From Rhodobacter sp. (GTDB lineage: Bacteria; Pseudomonadota; Alphaproteobacteria; Rhodobacterales; Rhodobacteraceae): DNA of 64,000 nucleotides. A program made the position numbers and the translations under genes. Location of the stretch: the NCBI GenBank assembly GCA_027484985.1, contig JAIXRW010000068.1, forward strand, positions 1 through 64,000, in the 5' to 3' direction. Shown one piece after another: positions 34,739 through 45,625 of the stretch. Position 1 is the first letter of the stretch; the number at the start of each line of letters is the position of its first letter. Under the pieces are notes generated by a model. It was not told the origin of the DNA. It made no database searches and was given only the letters and a program-made list of their open reading frames with translations.

Positions 34739-35166
34739 ACAGGCAGCGGGTGACTTTGATCACGCTGGGGGTGGACGATCTGGCGGCGGCGCGGGCGTTC
34801 TATGCGCGGCTGGGCTGGCGCGAGCATGGCGAAAGCCAAGAGGGCATTGCGTTCTTCCAGATGCACGGGCAGGCGCTGGCGCTGTTCGGGCGGGCTGCGC
34901 TGGCGGCCGATCAGGGGCGCGAGGGGGCGGCGCTGGGGACGGGGGCCATGACGCTGGCGCAGAATTTCGCCACCGAGTCCGAGGTGGATGCCGCCTTTGC
35001 CGAGGCGCTGGCGGCGGGGGCTGTGGCGCTGAAAAAACCAGAAAAGGTGTTCTGGGGCGGCTATTCGGGCTATTGGGCTGACCCTGATGGCCATGTATGG
35101 GAGGTGGCGATGAATCCGTTCTGGCCGCTGGCTGGGGACGGGTCGCTTACCTTGCCGGAGACGTGA
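34735..35166 (+). CDS. VOC (glyoxalase/bleomycin-resistance fold) protein
   Basis: The 143-residue protein starts RVTLITLGVDDLAAARAFYARLGW, the vicinal oxygen chelate fold start (in part: LGVDDLAAARAFYARLGW). It ends its second repeat with YSGYWADPDGHVWEVAMNP. VOC proteins bind a metal with His/Glu residues and act in detoxification, resistance or ring cleavage. The substrate is unknown. It sits between recF and a LysE exporter with short overlaps on both sides. Confidence 0.85.
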   Translation: MNRQRVTLITLGVDDLAAARAFYARLGWREHGESQEGIAFFQMHGQALALFGRAALAADQGREGAALGTGAMTLAQNFATESEVDAAFAEALAAGAVALKKPEKVFWGGYSGYWADPDGHVWEVAMNPFWPLAGDGSLTLPET

Positions 35167-35786
35167 TGTCAGTTTCGATCCATGAGTTGCTGATCTATGC
35201 GGGCGGTATGGCCGCGCTTTGGGCCATTCCCGGGCCCGTTTGGGTGGCGTTGACGGCGCGGGCGCTTTCGGGCGGGTTTGCGGCGGCGCTGCCCTTGGCG
35301 GTGGGGGTGGCGCTGGGCGATCTGGTTTGGCCGCTGACGGCCATTCTGGGGCTGACATGGATCGAAAGCGTTTACGGCGATTTCCTTGCCATGCTGCGCT
35401 GGGTTGCGGCGGGGGTGTTCATCGGCATGGGGGTGATGCTGATCCGCAAGCCTGCGGCCACGCCGGATGCCGACAGCCGCCTGACGCGGCCGGGGGCCTG
35501 GGCCGGGTTTACGGTGGGGCTAGCGGTGGTGTTCGGCAACCCCAAGGCGATGCTGTTCTACATGGGTGCGCTGCCCGGGTTCTTTGATCTGGCGCATCTG
35601 ACATGGCCGGATGTGGCCGCGATCATCACCATATCGGCGCTGGTGCCGATGGCGGGGAACCTGTGCCTTGCGCTGTTTCTGGACCGGGCGCGGCAATTGC
35701 TTTCCAGCCCCGAGAATGTGCGGAAACTGAACCTTGGGTCGGGCGTGCTGCTGGTGCTGGTCGGGCTGGTGATACCCTTCGTTTGA
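35166..35786 (+). CDS. LysE/RhtB family exporter
   Basis: The ATG at 35166 overlaps the VOC gene stop by one base and gives 206 residues with about six membrane helices. The LysE pattern PGPVWVALTARALSGGFAAA lies near 20-39 and VFGNPKAMLFYMGALPGFFD near 118-137. Members export amino acids or derivatives. The neighbours give no substrate. The VOC-LysE pair is inserted between recF and gyrB. Confidence 0.88.
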   Translation: MSVSIHELLIYAGGMAALWAIPGPVWVALTARALSGGFAAALPLAVGVALGDLVWPLTAILGLTWIESVYGDFLAMLRWVAAGVFIGMGVMLIRKPAATPDADSRLTRPGAWAGFTVGLAVVFGNPKAMLFYMGALPGFFDLAHLTWPDVAAIITISALVPMAGNLCLALFLDRARQLLSSPENVRKLNLGSGVLLVLVGLVIPFV

Positions 35787-35804
35787 CGCAATATCTTGTG
35801 TCCC

Positions 35805-35834
35805 TTGCGTGACATTGCCCGCAGTCCCTAGTAT
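35805..35834 (+). promoter_or_regulatory. Candidate gyrB promoter
   Basis: TTGCGT (35805-35810) and TAGTAT (35829-35834), 18 bases apart, lie about 33 bases before the gyrB start. They could be a sigma-70-like promoter independent of the recF operon. Confidence 0.35.
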
Positions 35835-35836
35835 AA

Positions 35837-38317
<2,481 letters not shown>

Positions 38318-38321
38318 CGGG

Positions 38322-38345
38322 CGGGGGCGATGGCCCCCGTTTCGC
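38322..38345 (+). terminator. gyrB terminator hairpin
   Basis: CGGGGGC (38322-38328) pairs with GCCCCCG (38333-38339) around GATG, followed by TTTCGCTTT. It lies 4 bases past the gyrB stop. Confidence 0.6.
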
Positions 38346-38358
38346 TTTGGGGGTTGCG

Positions 38359-38434
38359 TGGCGACCCCGGCAGGACTTGAACCTGCAACCTTCCCCTTAG
38401 GAGGGGGACGCTCTATCCGTTGAGCTACGGGGCC
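38359..38434 (-). tRNA. tRNA-Arg (anticodon CCT)
   Basis: The minus strand folds as a full 76-base cloverleaf with encoded CCA. The acceptor is GGCCCCG/CGGGGTC, the D-arm GCTC..GAGC, and the anticodon stem TCCCC/GGGGA with loop CTCCTAA (anticodon CCT, reading AGG). The T-arm is GCAGG-TTCAAGT-CCTGC. It lies between gyrB and the LacI-family gene. Confidence 0.97.
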
Positions 38435-38589
38435 ACGCGCATCCTTAATGCGGCGAAAGCTGGTTTCTTGCAACAGGAGAGGGAAGATAGGGGGAGTGAA
38501 TTTTGGCCCACCACTCCCCCTGTGGTCCGTTGCGTCTGGGTTGAGAGCTTGCAGGACGCGCAGGATGCCGAAAGCCGCGATCGGGCGGC

Positions 38590-38603
38590 TGTTAGCGGTA
38601 ACA
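38590..38603. promoter_or_regulatory. Candidate LacI-family operator O1
   Basis: TGTTAGCGGTAACA has inverted half-sites TGTTA/TAACA around GCGG, a typical LacI/GntR-type operator. The first nine bases, TGTTAGCGG, recur in reverse complement at O2 (38637-38650). It lies about 72 bases before the LacI-family start at 38675, which suggests autoregulation. Confidence 0.55.
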
Positions 38604-38621
38604 ATAGCGGATCGGGCAGGC

Positions 38622-38651
38622 TTGGACAAGGGCCAAGTTTGCCGCTAACAC
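38622..38651 (+). promoter_or_regulatory. Candidate promoter and operator O2 of the LacI-family gene
   Basis: TTGGAC (38622-38627) and TAACAC (38646-38651) are 18 bases apart. The -10 region overlaps a second, imperfect operator at 38637-38650 (reverse complement begins TGTTAGCGGCAAAC). A repressor bound there would block RNA polymerase. This is a sequence inference only. Confidence 0.4.
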
Positions 38652-38674
38652 TGTGGCACAGGCCTTCTGACAGG

Positions 38675-39715
38675 ATGATGACAGTGAGCAGACCGCCCAG
38701 CCACGACCCGAAGCGCACCCTGACCTTGCGGGACGTTTCCGAGGCGTCGGGGGTCAGCGAGATGACGGTCAGCCGTGTGCTGCGGAACCGGGGCGATGTG
38801 TCGGTTGGCACCCGCGAACGGGTGCTTGAGGCGGCGCGGAGCCTTGGCTATGTGCCCAACAAGATTGCGGGGGCGCTGGCATCGCAGCGGGTCAATCTGG
38901 TGGGGGTGGTGATCCCGTCGCTTTCCAACATGGTGTTTCCCGAGGTGCTTTCGGGCATTTCCGAAACGCTGGACGATACCGGATTGCAGCCCGTGGTGGG
39001 GGTGACGAATTATTCGCCCGAGCGGGAAGAGGCGGTGATCTACGAGATGCTGTCGTGGCGGCCTTCGGGGATGATCGTCGCAGGGCTGGAGCATACCGAA
39101 GCGTCACGCGCCATGCTGGCGCAGGCGGGGATACCGATCGTCGAGATCATGGATATCGACGGCGCGGCGGTGGATAGCGCGGTGGGCATTTCACACAACC
39201 GCGCGGGGCGGCAGATGGCCGAGGCGATCATCGCGGCGGGGTATCGGCGGATTGCCTTCCTTGGCACGATGATGCCGCATGACCACCGCGCGCGCAAACG
39301 CTTGCAGGGCTTTGAAGAGGCGCTGGCGCGGGCAGGGCTGGAACTGGCGGATCGTGAATTCTATTCGGGCGGGTCGGCGCTGCTGAAGGGGCGCGAGATG
39401 ACGGAAGCGGTGTTGAAACGGTCGCCCGACATTGATTTTCTGTATTATTCCAATGACATGATCGGCGCGGGCGGGTTGCTTTACTGTCTGGCACAGGGCA
39501 TCGACGTGCCGGGGCGTGTGGGGCTGGCGGGGTTCAACGGGGTTGAACTGCTGGACGGGTTGCCGCGCCGGTTGGCGACCATGGATGCCTGCCGGTTGGA
39601 GATTGGCCGCAAGGCGGCCGCGATCATTGCGGGCAAGCATGATGGCGTGATCGGGGGCGAGGTGATCGAGCTGTTCCCGACGCTGGAGCCCGGCGACACG
39701 ATCCGAAAGGGTTAA
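38675..39715 (+). CDS. LacI-family transcriptional regulator (GntR-like)
   Basis: The 346-residue repressor has an N-terminal helix-turn-helix (TLRDVSEASGVSEMTVSRVL, about 17-36) and hinge helix PNKIAGALASQRVNLVGVVI, then a periplasmic-binding-protein-like sensor domain. The start at 38675 (or ATG 38678) has CAGG upstream. Longer open frame in front overlaps the tRNA and is not used. The domain order and KRTLTLRDV start resemble gluconate-type GntR. No sugar-use genes are adjacent, so targets other than its own promoter are unknown. Confidence 0.88.
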   Translation: MMTVSRPPSHDPKRTLTLRDVSEASGVSEMTVSRVLRNRGDVSVGTRERVLEAARSLGYVPNKIAGALASQRVNLVGVVIPSLSNMVFPEVLSGISETLDDTGLQPVVGVTNYSPEREEAVIYEMLSWRPSGMIVAGLEHTEASRAMLAQAGIPIVEIMDIDGAAVDSAVGISHNRAGRQMAEAIIAAGYRRIAFLGTMMPHDHRARKRLQGFEEALARAGLELADREFYSGGSALLKGREMTEAVLKRSPDIDFLYYSNDMIGAGGLLYCLAQGIDVPGRVGLAGFNGVELLDGLPRRLATMDACRLEIGRKAAAIIAGKHDGVIGGEVIELFPTLEPGDTIRKG

Positions 39716-40593
39716 AGGTCGATTTCGACCGTCAGGGGGAAGTGGTCGGATGCGGGGCAATCCGTATCCGCGCTGACGCGGCGCACGGCTGGTGCGAGGT
39801 CGGGGGTTACGAAGCAGTGGTCAAGCTGGCGCAGGCGGGTTTCGCCTGCGATGACCTTGACATGGGTGTGCAGGCTGCCGGGGGTTTGGCCAGCGGCGGC
39901 CACGGCATCGGTGAACCCGTCGGCATAGCGTGCGCCGGGGTGGTAGGGGGTTTCGCCGGTCAGGCGGCGGTATTCGGCGCTGTGGGGTTCGCAGTTGAAA
40001 TCGCCCATCCAGATGGCGCGGGCCGGGTTTGGCGGTTCGGCTTCGCCTTCGGTCCAGTTGCGGGCGGGTTCGTCGTCGGTCCCGCTCCACGGCCCGCCCT
40101 CGGCGGTTGCGCGGGCGTGGTGGGACAGAAGGAAATTGATCTGTTCCAGGCGTTCGGCCACACCGACATGGGCGAGGTGCAGCGACAGGATACGAAGTGG
40201 GCCGGAGGGGGCCACCACCATCGCCTCGAGTGCGGCGTTCTGGGTGTTGAGGGGGTCGAGCATGCGCCGTTTGGGAAGGGGCCAAAGGCGCGACCAGCGG
40301 ATCGGCAGGCGCGACAGGATCATGGTGCCGAATTGGCGGCGGCGGTTGGTTACGCCCTGCGCCGTGACGATGGAGGCGTCCATGTCGAAGGCGGGGCCAT
40401 AGACCCAGTGATGGTGCGGCAGCATGGCAGATATCAGGGCGGGTTGGTCGTCATACCCCGTGCGCGACCAGTTCCGTTCCACCTCTTGCAGGCAGATGAT
40501 ATCGGCATCTGCGATGGCGGGCCCGATGCGGGGCAGGTCATAGCGCCCATCGGCGCCAAAACCGTACTGGATGTTGAAGGAAACGAGTTTCAT
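39712..40593 (-). CDS. Endonuclease/exonuclease/phosphatase family protein
   Basis: The 293-residue hydrolase starts MKLVSFNIQYGFG at 40593, the normal start of this metal-dependent fold. The motifs are present: catalytic Glu in IICLQEVERNW (Glu37), the GDFNCEPHSAEYR motif near 185, LDHCFVT near 262 and the final ASDHFPLTVEI with His. Substrates in this superfamily range from DNA to phospholipids and phosphoinositides. The ATG overlaps the stop of the upstream membrane glycosyltransferase-like gene, suggesting a linked envelope role. Confidence 0.85.
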   Translation of the reverse strand: MKLVSFNIQYGFGADGRYDLPRIGPAIADADIICLQEVERNWSRTGYDDQPALISAMLPHHHWVYGPAFDMDASIVTAQGVTNRRRQFGTMILSRLPIRWSRLWPLPKRRMLDPLNTQNAALEAMVVAPSGPLRILSLHLAHVGVAERLEQINFLLSHHARATAEGGPWSGTDDEPARNWTEGEAEPPNPARAIWMGDFNCEPHSAEYRRLTGETPYHPGARYADGFTDAVAAAGQTPGSLHTHVKVIAGETRLRQLDHCFVTPDLAPAVRRVSADTDCPASDHFPLTVEIDL

Positions 40594-42341
40594 TCCAGCA
40601 CCTGCAGCAGGCGCAGATGGGGCGAGGGCACGGGCATCTCGGCCAGCCAAGGCGGCGTGGCGCCTGCGGACAGGCGTGATCCGATGCTGTCGGGCGGGCC
40701 GATCACATCGCCCTTGCAGACCAGCAGGTAATTGGCGCCGGTTTTTCTGATTGCGGCGCGCAGGGTCGCTTCGTCCTTGGCAAAGGGCAGCAGGCCGTTG
40801 GCAAAGGCATCGGGGCTGCGGTGGTAGGGGGCGGAGGTGATGCTGTGATGGCTGGACAGCAGGATCAGCGGCCCGAGGTTGAGCGGGTTGAAGATGATGC
40901 CCGCAGGTGCGGCATCAAGGGGTTTAAGCGCGTCGATGGTGGCGCAATCATCGCTGAGCGCGGCGCGGACCGGGGGTGGCTTGGCCGGATCGGCGGTAAA
41001 GTGCAGATAGGCCGAGGTGAGGGGTTTGCCGCCAAGGGTGGCAAGGATCGCAAGGGCGCCGAATACGCGCAGGGCGGTGCCTGCCTGTGACAGCGCCCAT
41101 GATCCGCCCGCCCCGAAGGCCAGCGCGACAAGCGGGATGCCCATGGTCAGCATCCGGACCTGCCAGAAGGACAGGATCGCGCCCGCCAGCACAAAGGCAA
41201 GCAGGGCCACGCCTTGGCCGCGTCGGGCCAGAACCGACAGGGTGAACAGCAGGGTGGCGATGTAGAAGGGCAGCAACAGGATGATGGCGCGCGCCGGATC
41301 GTTGGCGAGGAAGAAGCTGGCGGGCTTGATCTCTTCGATCTGGGCAAGAACGGTTTGTTGCAGTTCGGCCGACATGGCGGTGTAGGGGCCGGCAAGGCAG
41401 GGGCGGATCAACGGGTAAAGCAGCGCTGTGGTGATGGCGCCTGTGGCGATGATTGCCACGCCCCGGGTTGCGGGGCGGTGCAGCCGCCGCCCCGCCGTGA
41501 CCAGCGCGGCGCTGCACAGGAAGGCGGCGGTTGTCACGGCCAGAAGCGGCGGCGACAGTGCATCACATACGGCAACGGGCCACAGCGCGGGCGAAATCTG
41601 ACCCGCCATCAGAAGCGGCGCGGCAAGCGCCATGGCGGCGGAAAAGCCCAGCAGGCGGTGCGCGGCGCCCTGTCGGCCCATGGTCCATGCGGCGACAAGG
41701 ATCGCACCTGCCAGCGCGATGGCAAGGATCATCTCGAGTCCGACTGCAAGCGAGAGGGCCGCCAGAAGCCCGCCCGCCACCCCGCGCGACAGGGGGCGGT
41801 CTGGCAGGGCCAGCATCGCGGCAAGGGCCAGCATCAGGTTGACCTGTGCGGAATGGTGGTCGGTCGCGCCCGCGCCAAAGACCGCGCCGGACAGCTGTTC
41901 GTAATAGGCCACGGCCAGCAGCGCCAGAATGGCGGCCTGATTGCCGAACAGGCGGCGCGTCAGCCAAGCGGTCAGCAGCAGAAAGACCAGCCCCATCGCC
42001 AGCGGCCAGACCGTTGCCAGCAGCCGCGCGCCCGTGTCGGGGCCGACGAGGGCCTGAAGCGGGGCAAGGATCGCGGCCATCGGCGCATCGATATAGCGCG
42101 ACCAGTGCATCGACAGGCCATCGGGTGGCAGGACGCGGTGTTGCACCAGATCATACCAGCCCTGACCACCCAACAGGTCGCGCAGCCCGACGATCCGCAT
42201 GGCATCATCGGGGGAAAGACCGCTGCCGGTGGCGAAGAGGTCGCGGATGCGCGGCGCCTGCGTGCCGAGGTAGAGCAGCGATATGACAGGCAGGGCAAGG
42301 CGGAAACTGCGGTCACTCTGGAACAAACCGGTCGGTGCCAT
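40590..42341 (-). CDS. Polytopic GT-C-like membrane glycosyltransferase
   Basis: The 583 residues have about twelve membrane helices and an N-terminal periplasmic-loop acidic motif SPDDAMRIVGLRDLLGGQGW (about 42-61). MHWSRYIDAPMAAIL and the loop GAGATDHHSAQVNLML also fit lipid-phosphate-sugar GT-C enzymes or oligosaccharyltransferase relatives. A soluble C-terminal domain (about 440-583) has several Ser/His-rich loops. The donor and acceptor are unknown. It follows a 53-residue membrane protein without a gap and overlaps the EEP hydrolase gene. Confidence 0.75.
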   Translation of the reverse strand: MAPTGLFQSDRSFRLALPVISLLYLGTQAPRIRDLFATGSGLSPDDAMRIVGLRDLLGGQGWYDLVQHRVLPPDGLSMHWSRYIDAPMAAILAPLQALVGPDTGARLLATVWPLAMGLVFLLLTAWLTRRLFGNQAAILALLAVAYYEQLSGAVFGAGATDHHSAQVNLMLALAAMLALPDRPLSRGVAGGLLAALSLAVGLEMILAIALAGAILVAAWTMGRQGAAHRLLGFSAAMALAAPLLMAGQISPALWPVAVCDALSPPLLAVTTAAFLCSAALVTAGRRLHRPATRGVAIIATGAITTALLYPLIRPCLAGPYTAMSAELQQTVLAQIEEIKPASFFLANDPARAIILLLPFYIATLLFTLSVLARRGQGVALLAFVLAGAILSFWQVRMLTMGIPLVALAFGAGGSWALSQAGTALRVFGALAILATLGGKPLTSAYLHFTADPAKPPPVRAALSDDCATIDALKPLDAAPAGIIFNPLNLGPLILLSSHHSITSAPYHRSPDAFANGLLPFAKDEATLRAAIRKTGANYLLVCKGDVIGPPDSIGSRLSAGATPPWLAEMPVPSPHLRLLQVLE

Positions 42342-42503
42342 TCAGGGCGTTCCCTTGGAGATCAGGTAAAGCACCGTGGCGGCGGCGGCGGCGGTAAAGC
42401 CGGTCTTTCCCAGCCAGAACGCAAGGCCAAAGGTGCGCGGCACCAGCCTAAGGCACAGCCACAGCGCCATCAGCGCAGCGCCTGCCCCGAAGAAAACACC
42501 CAT
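42342..42503 (-). CDS. Small two-helix membrane protein (53 aa)
   Basis: A short frame starts at ATG 42503 and ends with TGA at 42342-42344, directly before the ATG of the GT-C-like gene. It reads MGVFFGAGAALMALWLCLRL, then a basic bridge (VPRTFG), then a second hydrophobic helix ending VLYLISKGTP. Two membrane helices in 53 residues and tight spacing to the next gene support a real, co-expressed partner, perhaps a GtrA-like or scaffold subunit. No family was recognised. Confidence 0.6.
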   Translation of the reverse strand: MGVFFGAGAALMALWLCLRLVPRTFGLAFWLGKTGFTAAAAATVLYLISKGTP

Positions 42504-42564
42504 GGTTCCGCCCCCGCGCCGGTTTGGCGCGCATCAAGGCACCGCGCGGCGCGTTTTGCAAGGT

Positions 42565-44334
42565 TCAGCCGTGGACAACCCTGAGCAGGCTGCCCATGCG
42601 CTGTTCCGACAGGTCGGAGGCGCGGCCCTGCCCGACCAGACGGCCCTGATCGAAATGCAGGTAGCCGTCGCAGACGCGGATCGAGGACAGGTGATGCGTC
42701 ACGACAAGGGTGATGCCGCGGCCACGCCGTCTTTGCACAAGGTCAAGCGCGGTTGCTTCGGACAGCATGTCCATGGCGTTGGTCGCTTCGTCCAGGATCA
42801 GGATGTCGGGGTCGCGCAGCAGGGCGCGGGCAAGGGTGACGCGCTGCCGCTGGCCTGCCGAAAGATCGGCCCCGCGATTGCCGACGCGGGTGTCATAGCC
42901 ATCGGGCAGGGCGCGGATGAAGCCATCGGCGCCTGCCTCGGTCGCGGCGCGGCGGGCATCTTGGGGGTTGGCGGTATCGGAGCCGTACAGGATGTTTTCT
43001 ATCACCGTGCCGTCGAACAGTTCAAGGTCTTGGCTGGCAACGGCGATGCGGCGCATCCATGCGGCGGGGGGAAGGGTGGCGATGTCGGTATCGCCCGCAA
43101 GGATGCGGCCCTGTCCGGCAATGAGAAGGCCGCAGACAAGGTTGGCCACCGTGGATTTGCCCGATCCTGACCGGCCGATCACTGCGGTGGCCTGACCGAA
43201 GGGAAGGGTGAAGCTGACGTCATCCAGCGCCACGGTATCGCGCCGGTCACCGTAGCGGAAGGTGACATGGTCGAAGTGCAGGCCCGATGTGAGGGGCGGT
43301 TGGCGGCTGGTCGAAACGATACGCGGCGGTGGGGGCGGTGCGTCAAGCAGCCAGTTCACCTCGTCAAGGCTGCCGGTCCAGCCGCGGATGGCGGCGATGG
43401 CGCCCTGAATGGCGCGGATTTGCGGCTGCATGCGGTAGAGAAGGACGGTGAAGGCGGCGGCCTGCCCGAAGGTGATGCCAAGGCGGAAGGCAAGGTAGAT
43501 CACCCCGAGGAACAGCGCCGCATAGGCGATTTCGACCAGCGGGCCCACGGCGGCCTGACGCCATTGCAACCGCATGCCCGCCTGTCGCACGGAATCGGAC
43601 GCGGCATCAAAGCGCGAAAGCTCGGCCCATTCGCGCCCGTATAGGCGGATCAGCCGCCAAGCGCCGATCAGATGCAGCATCCGTCCGGCAAGACCACGGT
43701 TCAGTTCGGTCACATGGCGGCCAAGTCGCAGGAAATGGCGCGACAGACGTTCCTGCGCAAAGTGCAGGGCCACCAGCCCCGCGACAACGGCAAGGGTAAG
43801 CTGGGGGGACAAAAGCAGCAGAAAGACCACGAAGATCAGCGTGGCGGCGATGGCGACCAGTGCGGAAAGCAGGGCGGCCACGGCATCGGCGGCGCGCCAG
43901 CTTTCGTTTGAAACGGCGTTGAGCAGGCGTTCCGATGGCACGGTCATGCAAAAGGCCGGATCGGCGGCCAGCAGGGATTGGCTGAGCCGGTGGCGGATTT
44001 CATGGCCGCAGCGGCCGTAAATCCAGGCCTGAAGCGCGCCATTGGCATAGGCGACCAGGTTCTTGAGCGTGATCAGCGCAAAGATCAGCCCGCCGAACAA
44101 TGCGCCCCGCTGGGCCGGGGGCAGGCCATCGGCAAGGCCAGCGATCCGCGCGAGCGGGCCGGGCAGGGCGGCGCTGGCGGCGCTGTCGCGGGTGGCAAGC
44201 TCGATCAACGGGATCAGCATGCCGATGCCGAAACCTTCCAGTGCGGTGGCGACAAGACCAAGCAGCACGACAACCGGCAAGACCTGCCGCACAGGCGCCA
44301 AGGCGCGAGAGAGTGTGGGGTGAAGGCGCAGCAT
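42565..44334 (-). CDS. ABC exporter with fused membrane and ATPase domains
   Basis: The start at 44334 (MLRLHPTLSRALAPVRQ) gives 589 residues. Residues about 20-310 form a six-helix exporter membrane domain and about 330-589 an ATPase domain with Walker A IGRSGSGKSTV near 390, signature LSAGQRQRV near 489 and Walker B ILILDEATN near 508. This is the layout of half-transporters such as MsbA or polysaccharide/lipid exporters. An upstream in-frame ATG at 44502 would overlap the divergent glycosyltransferase. Association with glycosyltransferases suggests a lipid-linked glycan cargo. Confidence 0.88.
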   Translation of the reverse strand: MLRLHPTLSRALAPVRQVLPVVVLLGLVATALEGFGIGMLIPLIELATRDSAASAALPGPLARIAGLADGLPPAQRGALFGGLIFALITLKNLVAYANGALQAWIYGRCGHEIRHRLSQSLLAADPAFCMTVPSERLLNAVSNESWRAADAVAALLSALVAIAATLIFVVFLLLLSPQLTLAVVAGLVALHFAQERLSRHFLRLGRHVTELNRGLAGRMLHLIGAWRLIRLYGREWAELSRFDAASDSVRQAGMRLQWRQAAVGPLVEIAYAALFLGVIYLAFRLGITFGQAAAFTVLLYRMQPQIRAIQGAIAAIRGWTGSLDEVNWLLDAPPPPPRIVSTSRQPPLTSGLHFDHVTFRYGDRRDTVALDDVSFTLPFGQATAVIGRSGSGKSTVANLVCGLLIAGQGRILAGDTDIATLPPAAWMRRIAVASQDLELFDGTVIENILYGSDTANPQDARRAATEAGADGFIRALPDGYDTRVGNRGADLSAGQRQRVTLARALLRDPDILILDEATNAMDMLSEATALDLVQRRRGRGITLVVTHHLSSIRVCDGYLHFDQGRLVGQGRASDLSEQRMGSLLRVVHG

Positions 44335-44385
44335 GGTTCCTGTCCGGGCCGGTTGGTCGGTGGCATAACGGGCAATTCTTTCGCC

Positions 44386-44399
44386 GGTTCCATGGAACC
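44386..44399. promoter_or_regulatory. 14-bp perfect palindrome in a divergent promoter region
   Basis: GGTTCCATGGAACC lies about midway between the ABC exporter start (44334) and the glycosyltransferase start (44468). A perfect 14-bp palindrome in a short divergent gap is a candidate operator for coordinated control of both units. No regulator is encoded next to it. Confidence 0.4.
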
Positions 44400-44467
44400 T
44401 TGGGGCGGGCAGGCGATTAAGCGAACCGAGGATCAGGTCGCGCCGTTTCGTGGCCCAAGGGAGCATC

Positions 44468-45625
44468 ATGCCCAAGGTTTCGGTCATTCTGCCGGTGTAC
44501 AATGCCGGGGCCTATCTGGCGCCCGCGCTGGCAAGCCTGCTTTTGCAGCGGCATCGCAACCTTAGAATCATCGCGCTGGATGACGGATCGACGGACGGGT
44601 CGGCGCGGGTGCTGGCGGCGGCGGCCGAGCTGGATGCGCGGGTTTCGGTGCTGTCGCGGCCGAACCGAGGACTGATTGCCACCCTGAACGAGGGGCTGGA
44701 CTTGGCGGACAGCGATTTCGTGGCGCGGATGGATGCCGACGACATCGCCTATCCCGACCGGATCGCCGCGCAGTTAAAGGCCTTTGGGGCGGATCAGGCG
44801 CTGGGGCTGTGCGGGACGAATTTCGACACGATCTTTGCGCCTGACCGTGCCTACCCTGCGCCACCCGCCCTGTTGACAGGGCGGGGCGAGCGGGCCGTGC
44901 TGGGGCGGTTCGTCACATCGTTGCGCCATCCGACCGTGATGTTCCGGCGCACGCGGCTGGGGCATGGGCGGCTGGCCTATGACCCTGCCTATCCCTGCGC
45001 CGAGGATTTCGACCTGTTCCGCAGGTTGGCCGCGCAAACCGAGATTGCCGAAACGGCCGCGCCGCATCTGGCCTATCGGCTGCATCCGCACAGCGTGACG
45101 GCCCAGCGCATGGGGCAGATGGTGGCCACGCATATCGCCATACTGTCCGAGAATTTTGGCCGACATTACCCCGAAGTGACGGGAACGGGGTTCGAGGCCA
45201 TTGCCACGACCCTGACGACTGAAAGCGTTGCGGCGGCGGCCGAGCTGATCTTGCGGTTGGACCGGATCGCGCCCGCCCAGCCCGAGGCCGAGGCGGCGGC
45301 CTTTGCCATGGGGGTGACGACGACGTTTTACTTCCTTTACGCGCATCTGTGCCGCGCGGGCCGCCATGACCTTGCCCATGGCTTTGTTGACGGGGCGGGG
45401 CGCTGGAATTCGGTCCGGCGGCGCGAGCAGGTGCTGCTGCGGTCGGCGCGCACCATGCCGGTCGCGGCCGGTTTCGCCCTGTTCGAGCAGGGGGCCGAAC
45501 TGCGGCGGCGGCTGCGGTCGCGCCCGGTGTGGCGGGTGGTTCCGGAGTTCGAACGCATCCGTGATTTGGCAAGAAGGATAGAGAGTGTCGCCGGAAACGA
45601 ACACGCCATCGACAGGGCGGCCTGA
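44468..45625 (+). CDS. Family 2 glycosyltransferase
   Basis: The ATG at 44468 with GGGAG upstream gives 385 residues starting MPKVSVILPVYNAGAYLAPA, a classic GT2 start. IIALDDGSTDGSARVL lies near 37 and the DxD-containing FVARMDADDIAYPDRI near 85. A C-terminal helical part (about 245-385) may bind partners or membrane. It begins a three-gene unit with another GT2 gene and an acyltransferase, which suggests polysaccharide, LPS or flagellin-glycan synthesis. Confidence 0.9.
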   Translation: MPKVSVILPVYNAGAYLAPALASLLLQRHRNLRIIALDDGSTDGSARVLAAAAELDARVSVLSRPNRGLIATLNEGLDLADSDFVARMDADDIAYPDRIAAQLKAFGADQALGLCGTNFDTIFAPDRAYPAPPALLTGRGERAVLGRFVTSLRHPTVMFRRTRLGHGRLAYDPAYPCAEDFDLFRRLAAQTEIAETAAPHLAYRLHPHSVTAQRMGQMVATHIAILSENFGRHYPEVTGTGFEAIATTLTTESVAAAAELILRLDRIAPAQPEAEAAAFAMGVTTTFYFLYAHLCRAGRHDLAHGFVDGAGRWNSVRRREQVLLRSARTMPVAAGFALFEQGAELRRRLRSRPVWRVVPEFERIRDLARRIESVAGNEHAIDRAA

